NCBI GenBank assembly: GCA_964396245.1
Contig: CAYNEO010000040.1
Location: 1-30,234, forward strand
Length of the DNA stretch: 30,234 nucleotides
Direction of reading: 5' to 3'
DNA from: CAYNEO01 sp964396245
Lineage (GTDB): Bacteria; Zixibacteria; MSB-5A5; GN15; FEB-12
The translations under genes and the position numbers were made by a program. Numbering within the stretch: position 1 is the stretch's first letter; the number at the start of each line of letters is the position of its first letter. Positions 1 through 8,805 of this stretch are shown here, one piece after another. The notes under the pieces were generated by a model, which was not told the DNA's origin, did no database searches, and worked only from the letters and a program-made list of their open reading frames with translations.

Positions 1-2
1 AC

Positions 3-30
3 AAAAAAACCGGGACCCTGATGGCCCCGG
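3..30 (-). terminator. Intrinsic terminator after clpX
   Basis: Read on the minus strand, an 8-bp GC-rich stem (one G-U pair) with a 5-nt loop is followed directly by seven T residues. It starts 30 bases past the clpX stop codon, so it most likely ends the tig-clpP-clpX transcript. Confidence 0.9.
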
Positions 31-59
31 CGTTGTCTTCATTTGGTCAGCGGAATTAC

Positions 60-1343
60 TTATCCGGCCTTTTTCTTTCGCTCGGCGTGCGTAATGGTCT
101 TCGGCTTGCATCCCTTGGTGAACACGTCGGCGCTGACAATCACTTCGGCCACCTCGGTCAGTGAGGGAACCTCGTACATGATATCGAGCATCGCCCGCTC
201 GAAAATCGACCGAAGAGCCCGCGCGCCGGTTTTCCTCTCGCGAGCGAGAGCTACCGCCGCCTTGAGCGCATCGTCCTTGAATGTAAGCTGGATATTCTCC
301 ATCTCCATCATTTTCGCGTATTGCTTGGTCAGGGCATTGCGCGGCTCGGTCAGGATACTCAACATCGCCTCTTCGTCGAGATTGTGCAGGGCGGCCGTAA
401 CGGGCACACGTCCGACAAGTTCCGGTATCAATCCGAATTCAATCAGGTCGCCCGGGGTGACGTCCTCGAGGATTTTTGACGACGTGGAATCAACAAATTT
501 CTTGTCAGCCTCGAATCCAACCACTTTCGATCCCATGCGCCGCGCGATGATCTTCTCCAGACCGTCGAAGGCGCCGCCGCAGATAAAGAGGATATTGGTG
601 GTGTCGATCTGCACGAATGACTGCTCGGGGTGTTTGCGGCCGCCTTTCGGCGGAATGTTGGCCACCGTGCCCTCGAGAATCTTCAGCAGACCCTGCTGGA
701 CGCCCTCGCCGGATACATCGCGGGTAATTGACGGATTGCCGTCTTTCCGCGCGATCTTATCAAGCTCGTCGATATAGATAATCCCCAGCTCGGTCTTCTG
801 CGGATTGAAATTTGCCGCCTGGAACAGCCGCACCAGGATGTTCTCGACATCCTCGCCGACATACCCCGCCTCGGTCAGCACGGTAGCATCCGCAATCGTG
901 AACGGGACTTTCAAGTACCTGGCCAGCGTGCGCGCCAGAAGGGTTTTGCCGGTTCCGGTCGGCCCGAGAAGCAGGATATTGGATTTCTCGAGCTCGACTT
1001 CGTCGTCCCGCTTTCCGACTATGGCGCCGCTGCGCTTGCGGAACCTGTAGTTGATGCGCTTGTAGTGATTATATACCGCAACCGATACTGTCTTTTTGGC
1101 CTCTTCCTGGCCGATCACGTACTGATCGAGGAAATTCTTGATCTCCGCCGGTGGTGGCAGATCAGGAATCTCCTTGGCTTCTTCGCGATCCGGCTCGTTG
1201 GCCAGAAGGTCACTGCACAGGGTCACGCATTCATTGCAAATGAATGCTTCGTGCCCCGAAAAAAGCCGTCGTACCTGGCCGTACGGCTTGCCGCAAAAAG
1301 AACATCGGTGCGGGAAATTCGGTCCTTTTTTCTCGTCAGTCAT
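60..1343 (-). CDS. clpX: ATP-dependent Clp protease ATP-binding subunit ClpX
   Basis: AAA+ unfoldase that recognises substrates, unfolds them and threads them into ClpP in the cytoplasm. The 427 residues match the usual ClpX length. The N-terminal zinc-binding domain has four cysteines (C14, C17, C36, C39). Walker A GPTGTGKT lies at about 127-134 and Walker B IIYIDE at about 188-193. The ClpP-docking loop reads VGF, within the usual [LIV]-G-F pattern. The ATG has an AGGAT ribosome site about 8 bases upstream. It is the third gene of tig-clpP-clpX, 59 bases after clpP, the conserved bacterial order, and is followed by an intrinsic terminator. Identification is secure. Confidence 0.98.
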   Translation of the reverse strand: MTDEKKGPNFPHRCSFCGKPYGQVRRLFSGHEAFICNECVTLCSDLLANEPDREEAKEIPDLPPPAEIKNFLDQYVIGQEEAKKTVSVAVYNHYKRINYRFRKRSGAIVGKRDDEVELEKSNILLLGPTGTGKTLLARTLARYLKVPFTIADATVLTEAGYVGEDVENILVRLFQAANFNPQKTELGIIYIDELDKIARKDGNPSITRDVSGEGVQQGLLKILEGTVANIPPKGGRKHPEQSFVQIDTTNILFICGGAFDGLEKIIARRMGSKVVGFEADKKFVDSTSSKILEDVTPGDLIEFGLIPELVGRVPVTAALHNLDEEAMLSILTEPRNALTKQYAKMMEMENIQLTFKDDALKAAVALARERKTGARALRSIFERAMLDIMYEVPSLTEVAEVIVSADVFTKGCKPKTITHAERKKKAG

Positions 1344-1402
1344 AACATCCTGTCGTTTCGGTCCACGGTCGACTGCCGACAGCAGCCACTCACGTACTAC
1401 GA

Positions 1403-2017
1403 TTACTTCTCCTGGCGTTTTGCCTCGTACACTTTGTCAATGATACCATAGTCCTTGGCTTCATCGGGCGACATAAAGAAATTGCGGTCGGTGTCCTTTT
1501 CTACCTTTTCGAGCGGTTGCCCCGTGTGGTACACCAGCAATTCATTCAAGCGCTTTTTCATCTTGCTGAATTCTTCGGTCATGATAATAATATCGGACAC
1601 CTGTCCCTGCGTCCCCGCCAGCGGCTGGTGGATCATAATCCGGCTGTTGGGCAGAGCCCGCCGTTTGCCGTTTCTGCCGGCGGCAAGGAGAAACGCGCCC
1701 ATCGAGGCCGCCATTCCCATGCACGTGGTGACGATATCCGGCTTGACAAACTGCATCGTATCATAGATTGCCATACCCGCCGTCACCGAACCGCCCGGCG
1801 AATTGATATACAGGAAGATGTCCTTCTCGGGATCCTCCGCTTCCAGAAACAGCATCTGCGCGATAACGAGATTCGAAATGTTGTCATCGATGGGCGTACC
1901 GATAAAGATTATTCGGTCCTTGAGAAGCCGGGAGAAGATATCGTAGGCTCGCTCGCCGCGTCCCGTCTGCTCTACGACCATCGGAATCAGGTAGTTAGTA
2001 AGTGTCTTGTCGTCCAT
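1403..2017 (-). CDS. clpP: ATP-dependent Clp protease proteolytic subunit ClpP (catalytic Asp replaced by Asn)
   Basis: Serine peptidase that forms the tetradecameric chamber docking with ClpX. It is 204 residues, the normal length. The nucleophile is Ser105 in MAASMGA and the base is His130 in MIHQPL. In most ClpPs the third triad residue is the last Asp of a TDRD or TERD motif. Here the motif reads TDRN, so the equivalent residue is Asn179, encoded by AAT (complement of 1481-1483). A Ser-His-Asn triad is known from Listeria ClpP1, so the enzyme may still be active, perhaps with altered activation. The gene sits between tig and clpX on the same strand and is the only clpP in the window. Confidence 0.97.
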   Translation of the reverse strand: MDDKTLTNYLIPMVVEQTGRGERAYDIFSRLLKDRIIFIGTPIDDNISNLVIAQMLFLEAEDPEKDIFLYINSPGGSVTAGMAIYDTMQFVKPDIVTTCMGMAASMGAFLLAAGRNGKRRALPNSRIMIHQPLAGTQGQVSDIIIMTEEFSKMKKRLNELLVYHTGQPLEKVEKDTDRNFFMSPDEAKDYGIIDKVYEAKRQEK

Positions 2018-2069
2018 GCCTCATCTCTTGGCGATGTCTCGCCGTGTTTGTATGTTCACTGTACTTCTT

Positions 2070-3332
2070 TTACGATGTTTCGGTCGTTTTTTCCGCTTTT
2101 TCTGCTAAAAAATCAAGGACCTTCTCCTCCAGAATCGAGTCCCTGATGCCATCAAGACGCCCGGAACGGTTGAGCGCCTCTTTTGCCTGTTCGACCGGCA
2201 TATTGTTGTTCTCGGCCAGCCGCTTTATCCAATTTTCGGTATCTTCAGGCAAAACTTCAATATGCTCCTGATCGGCCAGTCGATGGAACAGGATATTCCA
2301 GCGAATAGATTCGATTCCTGATTCACGATATTCTTTCTCGACATCCTCTTTCGTGGCTTCCGGGAAGCTCTGTTGGACATCTTTAAGAGCCGCCTCGAGA
2401 TATTCATCCACGAGTGCATCGGGAATCTGAATCGGGTTCAGGTTGCACAGCTGCTTGATCAGCTGCTGGCGATGCGCGTTCCGTGCGATTTCCTGCTTTT
2501 CCTTGTTCAGTTCCTCCCGGATCTTCATTCGCAGTTCCAGTGCCGTTTCCGCCTGTCCGGTCTGCTTGGCAAGAGCATCGTTGAATTCCGGCAGAATCCG
2601 TTCTTTCACCTCGTTGAGCTTGACCTTGTACGTAATTGTCGCCCCGGCAAACTTTTCATTAGGATAATCGTCGGCATACTGCACCGTAATCTCTTTTTCA
2701 TCACCGACTTTCATCCCCGGAATTTGCTCTTTGAACTCTTTCACGGTCAGTTGCTTGGCAAGATCGATCTCGACATCGGCGAACCCGGCTTCAGGCATGA
2801 TCCCTCGAGGGTCGTCGACCTTCTGCATATCCACTATAACGACATCCCCCTCCTCGACTGCACGCTCCGCCTTCCGTGTTTCCGAATACCGCACCCGGTA
2901 CATGCTGACAATCTCTTCCACCGCCTCATCGGGCACCTCTTCGGTGTCTGAGGCTTTCAGTTTCAATCCATCATATTTGACTGTTTCCAATTCCGGGAAA
3001 ACCTCGACCTCAACGGTATAGTTCAGTCCGCCTTCCTCGGTGAACTTGAGCGCCGTCACATTGGGATACGACGCCACCCTCAGGGCCGATTCGCGGACAG
3101 CTTCCGGGTACGACGATTTCACGATCTCGTCGGCCACCATCGCCTTGACCTCGTTGCCATACAGCGACTTGATCATGTTCATCGGTACTTTTCCTTTGCG
3201 GAAGCCTTTTAATTCGACGCGCTTGCGAAAATCGGTCAACTGCTTGTTTTCTTCGGACTTAACTGTATCGGCCGGTATTTCGACCACGAGTTTCCGTTTC
3301 AGGCCATCAGCTTTCTCAACTTCTACTTTCAC
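2070..3332 (-). CDS. tig: Trigger factor, ribosome-associated chaperone and peptidyl-prolyl isomerase
   Basis: Trigger factor binds ribosomal protein L23 at the exit tunnel and shields nascent chains. The 420 residues show the family order: an N-terminal ribosome-binding domain with the signature GFRKGKVP, a central FKBP-like isomerase domain starting near VEEGDVVIVDM, and a long helical C-terminal chaperone domain. I take the GTG at 3332 as start because a GGAG site lies 9 bases upstream and translation begins with the expected MKVEVEK-type strand. A short GCC-GCAA-GGC hairpin abuts that ribosome site. tRNA-Leu lies upstream on the same strand and clpP follows after 52 bases, so chaperone and protease are probably co-transcribed. 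A TATAAA near 3370 could be a -10 box, but I see no convincing -35. Confidence 0.97.
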   Translation of the reverse strand: MKVEVEKADGLKRKLVVEIPADTVKSEENKQLTDFRKRVELKGFRKGKVPMNMIKSLYGNEVKAMVADEIVKSSYPEAVRESALRVASYPNVTALKFTEEGGLNYTVEVEVFPELETVKYDGLKLKASDTEEVPDEAVEEIVSMYRVRYSETRKAERAVEEGDVVIVDMQKVDDPRGIMPEAGFADVEIDLAKQLTVKEFKEQIPGMKVGDEKEITVQYADDYPNEKFAGATITYKVKLNEVKERILPEFNDALAKQTGQAETALELRMKIREELNKEKQEIARNAHRQQLIKQLCNLNPIQIPDALVDEYLEAALKDVQQSFPEATKEDVEKEYRESGIESIRWNILFHRLADQEHIEVLPEDTENWIKRLAENNNMPVEQAKEALNRSGRLDGIRDSILEEKVLDFLAEKAEKTTETS

Positions 3333-3479
3333 TTCGATTTACTCCGCCTTGCGGCATTCAGTTCTGTTTATAATCGGTGTCAACAACTACCTGTCCCAAC
3401 AAATCGGCAGAGCTTTAGTTCGCTGCCGGCGGTCGGGATGCTCATCCGTGACATCCGCACTTTCTCTCAGCCGAAAAAA

Positions 3480-3562
3480 TGCGAAAGGGGGGACTCGAAC
3501 CCCCACTCCTTGCGGAACTGGATCCTAAATCCAGCGCGTCTACCAAATTCCGCCACTTTCGC
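3480..3562 (-). tRNA. tRNA-Leu (anticodon UAG)
   Basis: The minus strand folds into a class II tRNA: 7-bp acceptor stem (GCGAAAG/CTTTCGC), a D arm with GG, anticodon arm CTGGA-TTTAGGA-TCCAG giving anticodon UAG (codons CUN), a long variable arm with a TCC/GGA stem, and T arm GGGGG-TTCGAGT-CCCCC. The discriminator base is A. CCA is not encoded; a run of T follows at once and may serve as terminator. The extended variable arm and anticodon both indicate leucine. Confidence 0.96.
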
Positions 3563-3632
3563 ATTGTTTACGCGGCAATAAGTTACAGGAAAGCTCGGAA
3601 GAACGCAAGCGGGAGTTTCGGTCGCCTGAATA

Positions 3633-4661
3633 CTACGGGCCAATCACTTCTCTCAGGTATTCGATATGATCCTTCTGAAGCTCCAGGGTGGTTTCCGGAA
3701 TCTGATCCTGGTAGGCGAGAAAATGAACGGCCTCCAAACGAGCGTCGCGCCTCCGGCCCATTTCTGACAGACAGCGGGCAATGAAGGCATCGCATTCCAC
3801 CAGCTTGTAGTAATTGCCCGGACGCTCGGCGAGTTGGAGCCGAAGCTTTTCATAGTATTTGAGCGATGCCGAATAGTCTTTCTTCGCATAATTGGCTCTC
3901 GCCAGTCCCCAGAGGAACGAGCGACCGCCCGGAAACTCGGCCAGCATATGCGAAGCGAGAGCTATGGCGCGGTCGTACTCCTTGTGGTCGGTCAAAATGG
4001 CAATAAACGACTTTCTGGCCGCATTCCGGGATATTGTCGAGGAGTCAATTGCCAATTCCATTTCCCTGATCCCTTTTTCTCTTTCGTCGGAGATAATCCC
4101 GAACACTCTCCAGAATCCGGCCCTGGCCGATTTCCAATAATGAAATGACCCCAAACCCAGATAGGCGTCATATGGCGCCCCTTCGAGGGCCAGGCAAGCT
4201 TCGTAATCTTCCACCGCCGCCTTGCCGAACTTGTATGCCTCCGATGAAAATCCAAACTGGCCGTAGTAGAGGGCGCGGTATGACTTGGCAAACCCCCGAA
4301 ACAGATGACACCAGGGGAGAATGTCCGGACCGCAGGTATCGATCAGCCGGTTGACCGTGGCATCCACCGAGTCCAGCGTTGCGAGATATAACTCGGGATA
4401 TAAATCCTCGTGGCCATCGACCATCTCTGCAAGCAGCCCGACAGCCCGGAAGAAATACCCGGCGGGATCGTCCGGGTGTGAACTGATCAGTTCCAGACAG
4501 ATCGAATCAGCGACGGCGAAAGAATCAAGCATCACCTGCCGTTCGATCTGTGCTATTTCGTCAGTGACAGTCCGGTCGTAATACTCCGGTATCGCCCACG
4601 ATGTCGATGCAGTCAAAATCACCGCAATCGAAAAACGAATTGCCGGGGTAATCCTTCTCAC
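3633..4661 (-). CDS. Exported TPR-like helical-repeat protein
   Basis: I do not recognise a named family. From the GTG at 4661 the protein is 342 residues. It begins with a basic n-region (VRRITPAIR), a hydrophobic stretch and a signal-peptidase-I-like site after STSWA, so it is probably periplasmic. The rest is a series of amphipathic helix pairs resembling tetratricopeptide repeats, for example around the GLGSFHYWKSA and LARANYAKKDYSASLKYYEK segments, which usually mediate protein-protein contacts. I prefer the GTG because an AGG ribosome site lies 8 bases upstream and it places the signal peptide at the terminus. A TTG at 4730 would add 23 unlikely residues. It follows the kinase gene on the same strand after about 145 bases. 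Confidence 0.8.
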   Translation of the reverse strand: MRRITPAIRFSIAVILTASTSWAIPEYYDRTVTDEIAQIERQVMLDSFAVADSICLELISSHPDDPAGYFFRAVGLLAEMVDGHEDLYPELYLATLDSVDATVNRLIDTCGPDILPWCHLFRGFAKSYRALYYGQFGFSSEAYKFGKAAVEDYEACLALEGAPYDAYLGLGSFHYWKSARAGFWRVFGIISDEREKGIREMELAIDSSTISRNAARKSFIAILTDHKEYDRAIALASHMLAEFPGGRSFLWGLARANYAKKDYSASLKYYEKLRLQLAERPGNYYKLVECDAFIARCLSEMGRRRDARLEAVHFLAYQDQIPETTLELQKDHIEYLREVIGP

Positions 4662-4806
4662 GGAAAAAGCCTGCCCTTCCCTGCGGGTGTCCACAATAGC
4701 AATATAGGCTGCTGTCCGCCCTGCCGTCAATACAGGACATCGGCTGCGGAGCTGATTTCCGGAGCCTCACCGCACAGAATAAACCAACCGGAGAACTGGC
4801 TGCTTA

Positions 4807-7464
4807 TTATGGCTTGTTCAGCTCGGCGTCCCAGTTCTGGGTGATGATGAACGTCCCTTCGTCGGCCCCGCTGGTACGGACGTTCAGTAAGAACTTCTGA
4901 CCATCGGCAGATACGTCATAACGGTAACGGTTGATGCCGTTTGAGTTAATAGTCCGGTTAAAAAGCCTGGCCGGAATACCGATTTCGAACGACGGCTGGG
5001 TCTTCACCGCGACGGCCATCATGTCCCAGCCTTCGGCATAGAAGTACAGCTCTTTTCCATCGGCTCGCCACTTCGGGGCAAATCCTCCGGCGGAGGATAC
5101 CTGCCACTTGCCGCCGGTTTTTCCAAGGTCGCGAACATATACCTCTGCCCGTCCCGATTCATTGCTCTGGTAGGCCACGAATCGTCCATCGGGAGACAGG
5201 GCCGCGCGCACCTCGCCGAACGGAGAAGGAAACATGATTCCGGCGGAGCTGTCGCCGGCAAGATCGTACAGGCCTATCTCCCACTGCCCGTTGATAATGG
5301 CCTGGTAAGTCAGCCGCCGACCGTCCCGCGAAAACGCATTGGGACCGATCTGCGCGGTATCGGTAACGAAAACGGCGTTGTCGTCACCCATGCCGTTAGC
5401 CTGTTTGTTGTAAATCCCGAACATCCCGGTGCGGTCGGAAGCGAACATGATTTGTGTTCCGTCAGGCGACCACGTTGGCCAGACATCCTGATCCGGATCA
5501 AAAGTCAGCCGCGACGAGACATTTCGTCTCAGATCGTACACCCAGATGTCCGCTGATTGCGCCTGCTCGTCGTACAGGTCATACGCCAGCCGGGTACCGT
5601 CCGGCGAAAGGGCGACATCTCCATAAGCTGCCGGTTGGCCCACTTTGCCCAGCTCATTTCCCTTCCGATCCAGCCAGACCAGCTCACTGTTCTCCCCGCT
5701 GCTTCCGGTCTTGCAGAACAGAACACCGTTATCGGAAACCGAGAAATTGGCGGCCCATCCTCCTCCGACATCCTGGATAAGCGGTATCGGCTCGCCGGTC
5801 ACTTCGAGGTTTTTATCATCAAAAGCCCGTGCGAGGACGATCCCATCTTTTACGTAGATGATATATCCCTGCGGTGCATACTCCACCCGTGCATCAACAT
5901 CGAACAGCGACCTGGTCTCTTTGGAGTCGAGAGAGCCAACTTTCAACCGGTACCTGCCGCCGGACCGGTTTGTAGAATCGGTCGGCGAAAGGAACAGGAA
6001 GTGATTGCCGTCAGGCAAAAACCACGGCCACGCGTGGTAGGTTTCACCTTCTTTGCGATTGAGAGTGGTCGCCCCGGTTGCTTCTCCGCCCGCGGCTGAC
6101 ACCTGACGGATGGAGTCGGTGGAGGTACCGTCGAACAGGATGATACCGGCGCTGCCCCAGGTACCGTCGGACCCGCTTTTGGCTTCGCAGATCAACTGCG
6201 CCGGTCCGCCGGCCACCGGCATTTTCTTCAGCTGGTTACGCGAGAAGAATGCGATATATCGACTGTCCGGTGACCAGAAATGCCGGTTGGCGTTCTCCGT
6301 TCCGGCCAACGGATAGGCATCGAGCGAGTTGACCGGCCGAATCCAGATCATATCGCGGCCGGTAGAGTCAATGGCATGAAACGACAGCAACTTGCCGTCC
6401 GGCGAGATCATCGGCCAGTAAGCCGACGATGTTCCGGGGGGCGTCTGCATGGTAAACCGACCGACCTGCCGCTCGGGGACAGATTGTGTCACAAGAACAA
6501 AAGCAAGCGCCGCCGCTGCCAGTATTCCCGCGCCGGCAACAAACCACGACGTTTTTTCTCTCACTCGACGGCGTTTGGAAACAACGGCAGGGATGCCTGC
6601 CTGCGAGCCTCCCTCGGAAATCCACTGCAAGGCTCGCTTCAGATCGCCCGCCGTCTGCCATCTCTGGTCGGGATCCTTTGCCAGGCACTGACGAATCGCC
6701 CGATCAAGCATCGGCGGCGAGACCGGCGAGATTTCAGAGATCGGGCGCGGCTGCTCTTTCAGGATGGACGCGATCAGGCTCGCCTGACTCGATCCCTCAA
6801 AGGCTCGTTTGCCTGTCGCCATTTCGTACAGCACGGCGCCAAAGGCGAAAATGTCACTGCGGGCATCTGCGTCCTTCCCCTCGAGTTGCTCCGGCGCCAT
6901 GTACTGGATGGTGCCGATGATCGACCCCTCGCCAGTCAGCGGCGTGGTCTGCGTGATCCCGCTGATTCCCTGCACAACTCCGGAAGATTCCTGCAACTTG
7001 GCCAGACCGAAATCGAGCAGCTTGGCGCCGTCTTTGGTCAGCATCACATTGCCCGGTTTGAGATCGCGGTGCACGAGTCCCTGGCGGTGTGCCTTGTCCA
7101 GGGCATCGGCAATCTGAATGGCAACTCTCAGCAGCTCATCAGACGCCATTGGTCCCTTGGCGAGTCGTTCGGTCAGCGTCTCGCCCTCGATATACTCCAT
7201 CACAAGAAAGTCGGTGTCGTCCTGACGGCCGACATCGTAAAGGGTGCATATGTTCGGGTGGTTCAGGCTCGAGATAGCGCGGGCTTCACGCTCGAACCGC
7301 TGGCGCAGATCAGGGTTTTCGGCAACGTTATGGGGCAGGACTTTGATCGCCACGGTACGGTTGAGCCGGGAATCCTGCGCCCTGTATACTTCACCCATCC
7401 CGCCGGCGCCGGCAGCAGCGGTCACCTCGTACGGGCCAAGCTTGGTTCCAACAGATACTGTCAC
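4807..7464 (-). CDS. Membrane-anchored Ser/Thr protein kinase with WD40-like (PD40/TolB-type) beta-propeller
   Basis: Eukaryotic-type kinase fused to an extracytoplasmic propeller. From the GTG at 7464 it has 885 residues. Kinase domain (about 10-285): glycine loop GAGGMGEV at 19-26, catalytic Lys41 in AIKVLP, HRDLKPGN with Asp134, DFGLAK at 151-156, APE at about 190-192. A basic patch and one membrane helix follow at about 306-327. From 340 to the end there are repeated SPDG motifs (SPDGKLLSF, SPDGTRLAY, SPDGTQIMF, SPDGRFVAY), typical of TolB/WD40-like propellers. I infer that the propeller senses an envelope signal and the cytoplasmic kinase phosphorylates targets. The GTG at 7464 has AGGAG five bases upstream and matches the usual start just before GTKLGPYE; an in-frame GTG at 7509 is less likely. 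All catalytic residues are present. Confidence 0.95.
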   Translation of the reverse strand: MTVSVGTKLGPYEVTAAAGAGGMGEVYRAQDSRLNRTVAIKVLPHNVAENPDLRQRFEREARAISSLNHPNICTLYDVGRQDDTDFLVMEYIEGETLTERLAKGPMASDELLRVAIQIADALDKAHRQGLVHRDLKPGNVMLTKDGAKLLDFGLAKLQESSGVVQGISGITQTTPLTGEGSIIGTIQYMAPEQLEGKDADARSDIFAFGAVLYEMATGKRAFEGSSQASLIASILKEQPRPISEISPVSPPMLDRAIRQCLAKDPDQRWQTAGDLKRALQWISEGGSQAGIPAVVSKRRRVREKTSWFVAGAGILAAAALAFVLVTQSVPERQVGRFTMQTPPGTSSAYWPMISPDGKLLSFHAIDSTGRDMIWIRPVNSLDAYPLAGTENANRHFWSPDSRYIAFFSRNQLKKMPVAGGPAQLICEAKSGSDGTWGSAGIILFDGTSTDSIRQVSAAGGEATGATTLNRKEGETYHAWPWFLPDGNHFLFLSPTDSTNRSGGRYRLKVGSLDSKETRSLFDVDARVEYAPQGYIIYVKDGIVLARAFDDKNLEVTGEPIPLIQDVGGGWAANFSVSDNGVLFCKTGSSGENSELVWLDRKGNELGKVGQPAAYGDVALSPDGTRLAYDLYDEQAQSADIWVYDLRRNVSSRLTFDPDQDVWPTWSPDGTQIMFASDRTGMFGIYNKQANGMGDDNAVFVTDTAQIGPNAFSRDGRRLTYQAIINGQWEIGLYDLAGDSSAGIMFPSPFGEVRAALSPDGRFVAYQSNESGRAEVYVRDLGKTGGKWQVSSAGGFAPKWRADGKELYFYAEGWDMMAVAVKTQPSFEIGIPARLFNRTINSNGINRYRYDVSADGQKFLLNVRTSGADEGTFIITQNWDAELNKP

Positions 7465-7558
7465 ATTGACTCCTGTGGACAGAAGGCGTGATTTATTCAG
7501 TGTCGCCACGAGGGCGCACCTATGATCGGAAATGTCTGGCTTGTGCTCTATTTAAATC

Positions 7559-7584
7559 GGGCGGAAGCCCGAAAAGTTCCGCCC
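7559..7584. repeat. Perfect 8-bp inverted repeat near the predicted kinase transcription start
   Basis: GGGCGGAA and TTCCGCCC are separated by 10 bases. The repeat overlaps or immediately follows the predicted start of kinase transcription, a position typical of a repressor operator or a 5' mRNA hairpin. There is no T-run, so it is not an intrinsic terminator. Confidence 0.4.
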
Positions 7585-7585
7585 A

Positions 7586-7615
7586 TATATAGAGAATATA
7601 GGTTCATGTTGTCGA
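7586..7615 (-). promoter_or_regulatory. Predicted sigma-70 promoter of the Ser/Thr kinase gene
   Basis: On the minus strand, TCGACA (5 of 6 consensus) is followed by an 18-base spacer and TATATA. The predicted start lies about 115 bases before the GTG start codon, inside the GGGCGGAA inverted repeat. Confidence 0.35.
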
Positions 7616-7624
7616 TATTGCTAC

Positions 7625-7677
7625 AAAAAAAGCACCGGGAATGAGCCGCTCTGGCTGCGGTCCCCCGATTCTCCCGG
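7625..7677 (-). terminator. Intrinsic terminator of the sugar ABC transporter operon
   Basis: The minus strand folds into a nested hairpin: outer CCGGGA/TCCCGG, inner CCGC/GCGG. Two bases (GC) and seven T residues follow it. It begins about 55 bases past the ATPase stop codon, between that operon and the kinase promoter. Confidence 0.75.
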
Positions 7678-7731
7678 CTGCCCAAGGGAATGACTATTTT
7701 ATTGTGTAACAGTAAGTTAATACGACGCGTA

Positions 7732-8805
7732 TCAGGTAAGACGACGACCTGAGTCGGAATCGAAGAAATACAGGCTGCTGGAATCGGCGGTCAGGTGAAT
7801 ATCCTCTCCCTCACTTGATTGTACCGTCCCGCCTGCCCGGGCAATCACCTCCTGACCGCCGGCATCGACATACAGAAGTGTCTCGCTGCCCAGCGAGCCG
7901 ACCATCGTGACCCGTCCTTCGAGTGAATACTTATCCTGCCCATTGATGGTCAAATGCTCCGGCCGAATGCCAACGGTGATTTGATCCGGGGGTTTGCCCT
8001 GCGGGATGTCGGGTATCGGGTGCATTCGTGAAATGATCCGACCGTCCATCAGGTTCATCGGCGGCGTACCCACAAACCGTGCGACGAACACGTTCTTCGG
8101 GTCGTTGTAAATATGATCGGGCCGACCGACCTGCAGGATTTCGCCGTCCTTCAGCACCGCAATCGTGTCTCCGAGTGACATCGCCTCGGTCTGATCGTGC
8201 GTGACATAGATGGTCGTGACCTTCAACTCGCGCTGGATTCGTTTCAACTCGGCGCGCATACTGATCCGGAGAAGGGCGTCGAGATTCGACAGCGGCTCGT
8301 CGAGCAGGAGAACCTGCGGTTCTCTGACTATCGCCCGTCCGAGGGCAACTCGCTGGCGCTGACCGCCGCTCAATTCGCCCGGTCTGGCATCAAGCAGGTC
8401 GCCTATTTCCAGCGTTTCGGCCGCCTCGCGTACTTTCTTCTCGATCTCCCGTTTGTCCATCTTCGCGATTTTTAACGGGAAAGCGATATTGTCCGCGACC
8501 GTCATGTGGGGATACAACGCGTAACTCTGAAACACCATCGCGATATCCCGTTCGCGCGGAGTGAGGAAGGTCCGCTTCTCGGCCGAAGCCACCAACCGGT
8601 CACCGATATACAACTCGCCCTCAGTCGGCTTCTCGAGTCCGGCAATGATATTCAATAGTGTCGACTTCCCGCAGCCGCTCGGTCCGAGAAGCACAAAAAA
8701 CTCGCCGGGCTTGATCTCGAGATCTATTCCCTTGAGCGCTGTCACCCGTCCGCGCCGCAACGACAGAAAAGTCTTCCGAATGTGCTGTAAACGTACCGGG
8801 TTCAT
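7732..8805 (-). CDS. Sugar ABC transporter ATP-binding protein (MalK/UgpC-like, CUT1 family)
   Basis: Cytoplasmic ATPase that powers a carbohydrate importer. It has 357 residues. The nucleotide-binding domain carries Walker A GPSGCGKST at about 41-49, Q-loop VFQSYALYPH near 91-100, signature LSGGQ at 145-149, Walker B VLLLDE at 165-170 and the H-loop His203 in VTHD. The C-terminal ~110 residues form the TOBE/regulatory extension typical of MalK, UgpC and MsmK proteins that serve CUT1 sugar importers. Its ATG overlaps the preceding permease stop by 4 bases (ATGA), indicating translational coupling. It is the last gene of the operon and an intrinsic terminator follows. The substrate cannot be read from the sequence. 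Confidence 0.95.
   Translation of the reverse strand: MNPVRLQHIRKTFLSLRRGRVTALKGIDLEIKPGEFFVLLGPSGCGKSTLLNIIAGLEKPTEGELYIGDRLVASAEKRTFLTPRERDIAMVFQSYALYPHMTVADNIAFPLKIAKMDKREIEKKVREAAETLEIGDLLDARPGELSGGQRQRVALGRAIVREPQVLLLDEPLSNLDALLRISMRAELKRIQRELKVTTIYVTHDQTEAMSLGDTIAVLKDGEILQVGRPDHIYNDPKNVFVARFVGTPPMNLMDGRIISRMHPIPDIPQGKPPDQITVGIRPEHLTINGQDKYSLEGRVTMVGSLGSETLLYVDAGGQEVIARAGGTVQSSEGEDIHLTADSSSLYFFDSDSGRRLT

Noticed and set aside
3333..3480. TTGACA plus TATAAA upstream of tig as one promoter
   Set aside because: The two boxes are only about 5 bases apart, so they cannot form one sigma-70 promoter.
3479..3784. Short open frame starting MRKGGLEPPLLAELD
   Set aside because: This is the well-known false translation across a tRNA-Leu gene; the region folds as a tRNA on the minus strand.
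6280..7491. 403-codon open frame on the plus strand
   Set aside because: It lies wholly antisense to the Ser/Thr kinase gene, whose catalytic motifs and ribosome site are clear. Its own translation shows no domain and is an effect of GC-rich codon use.
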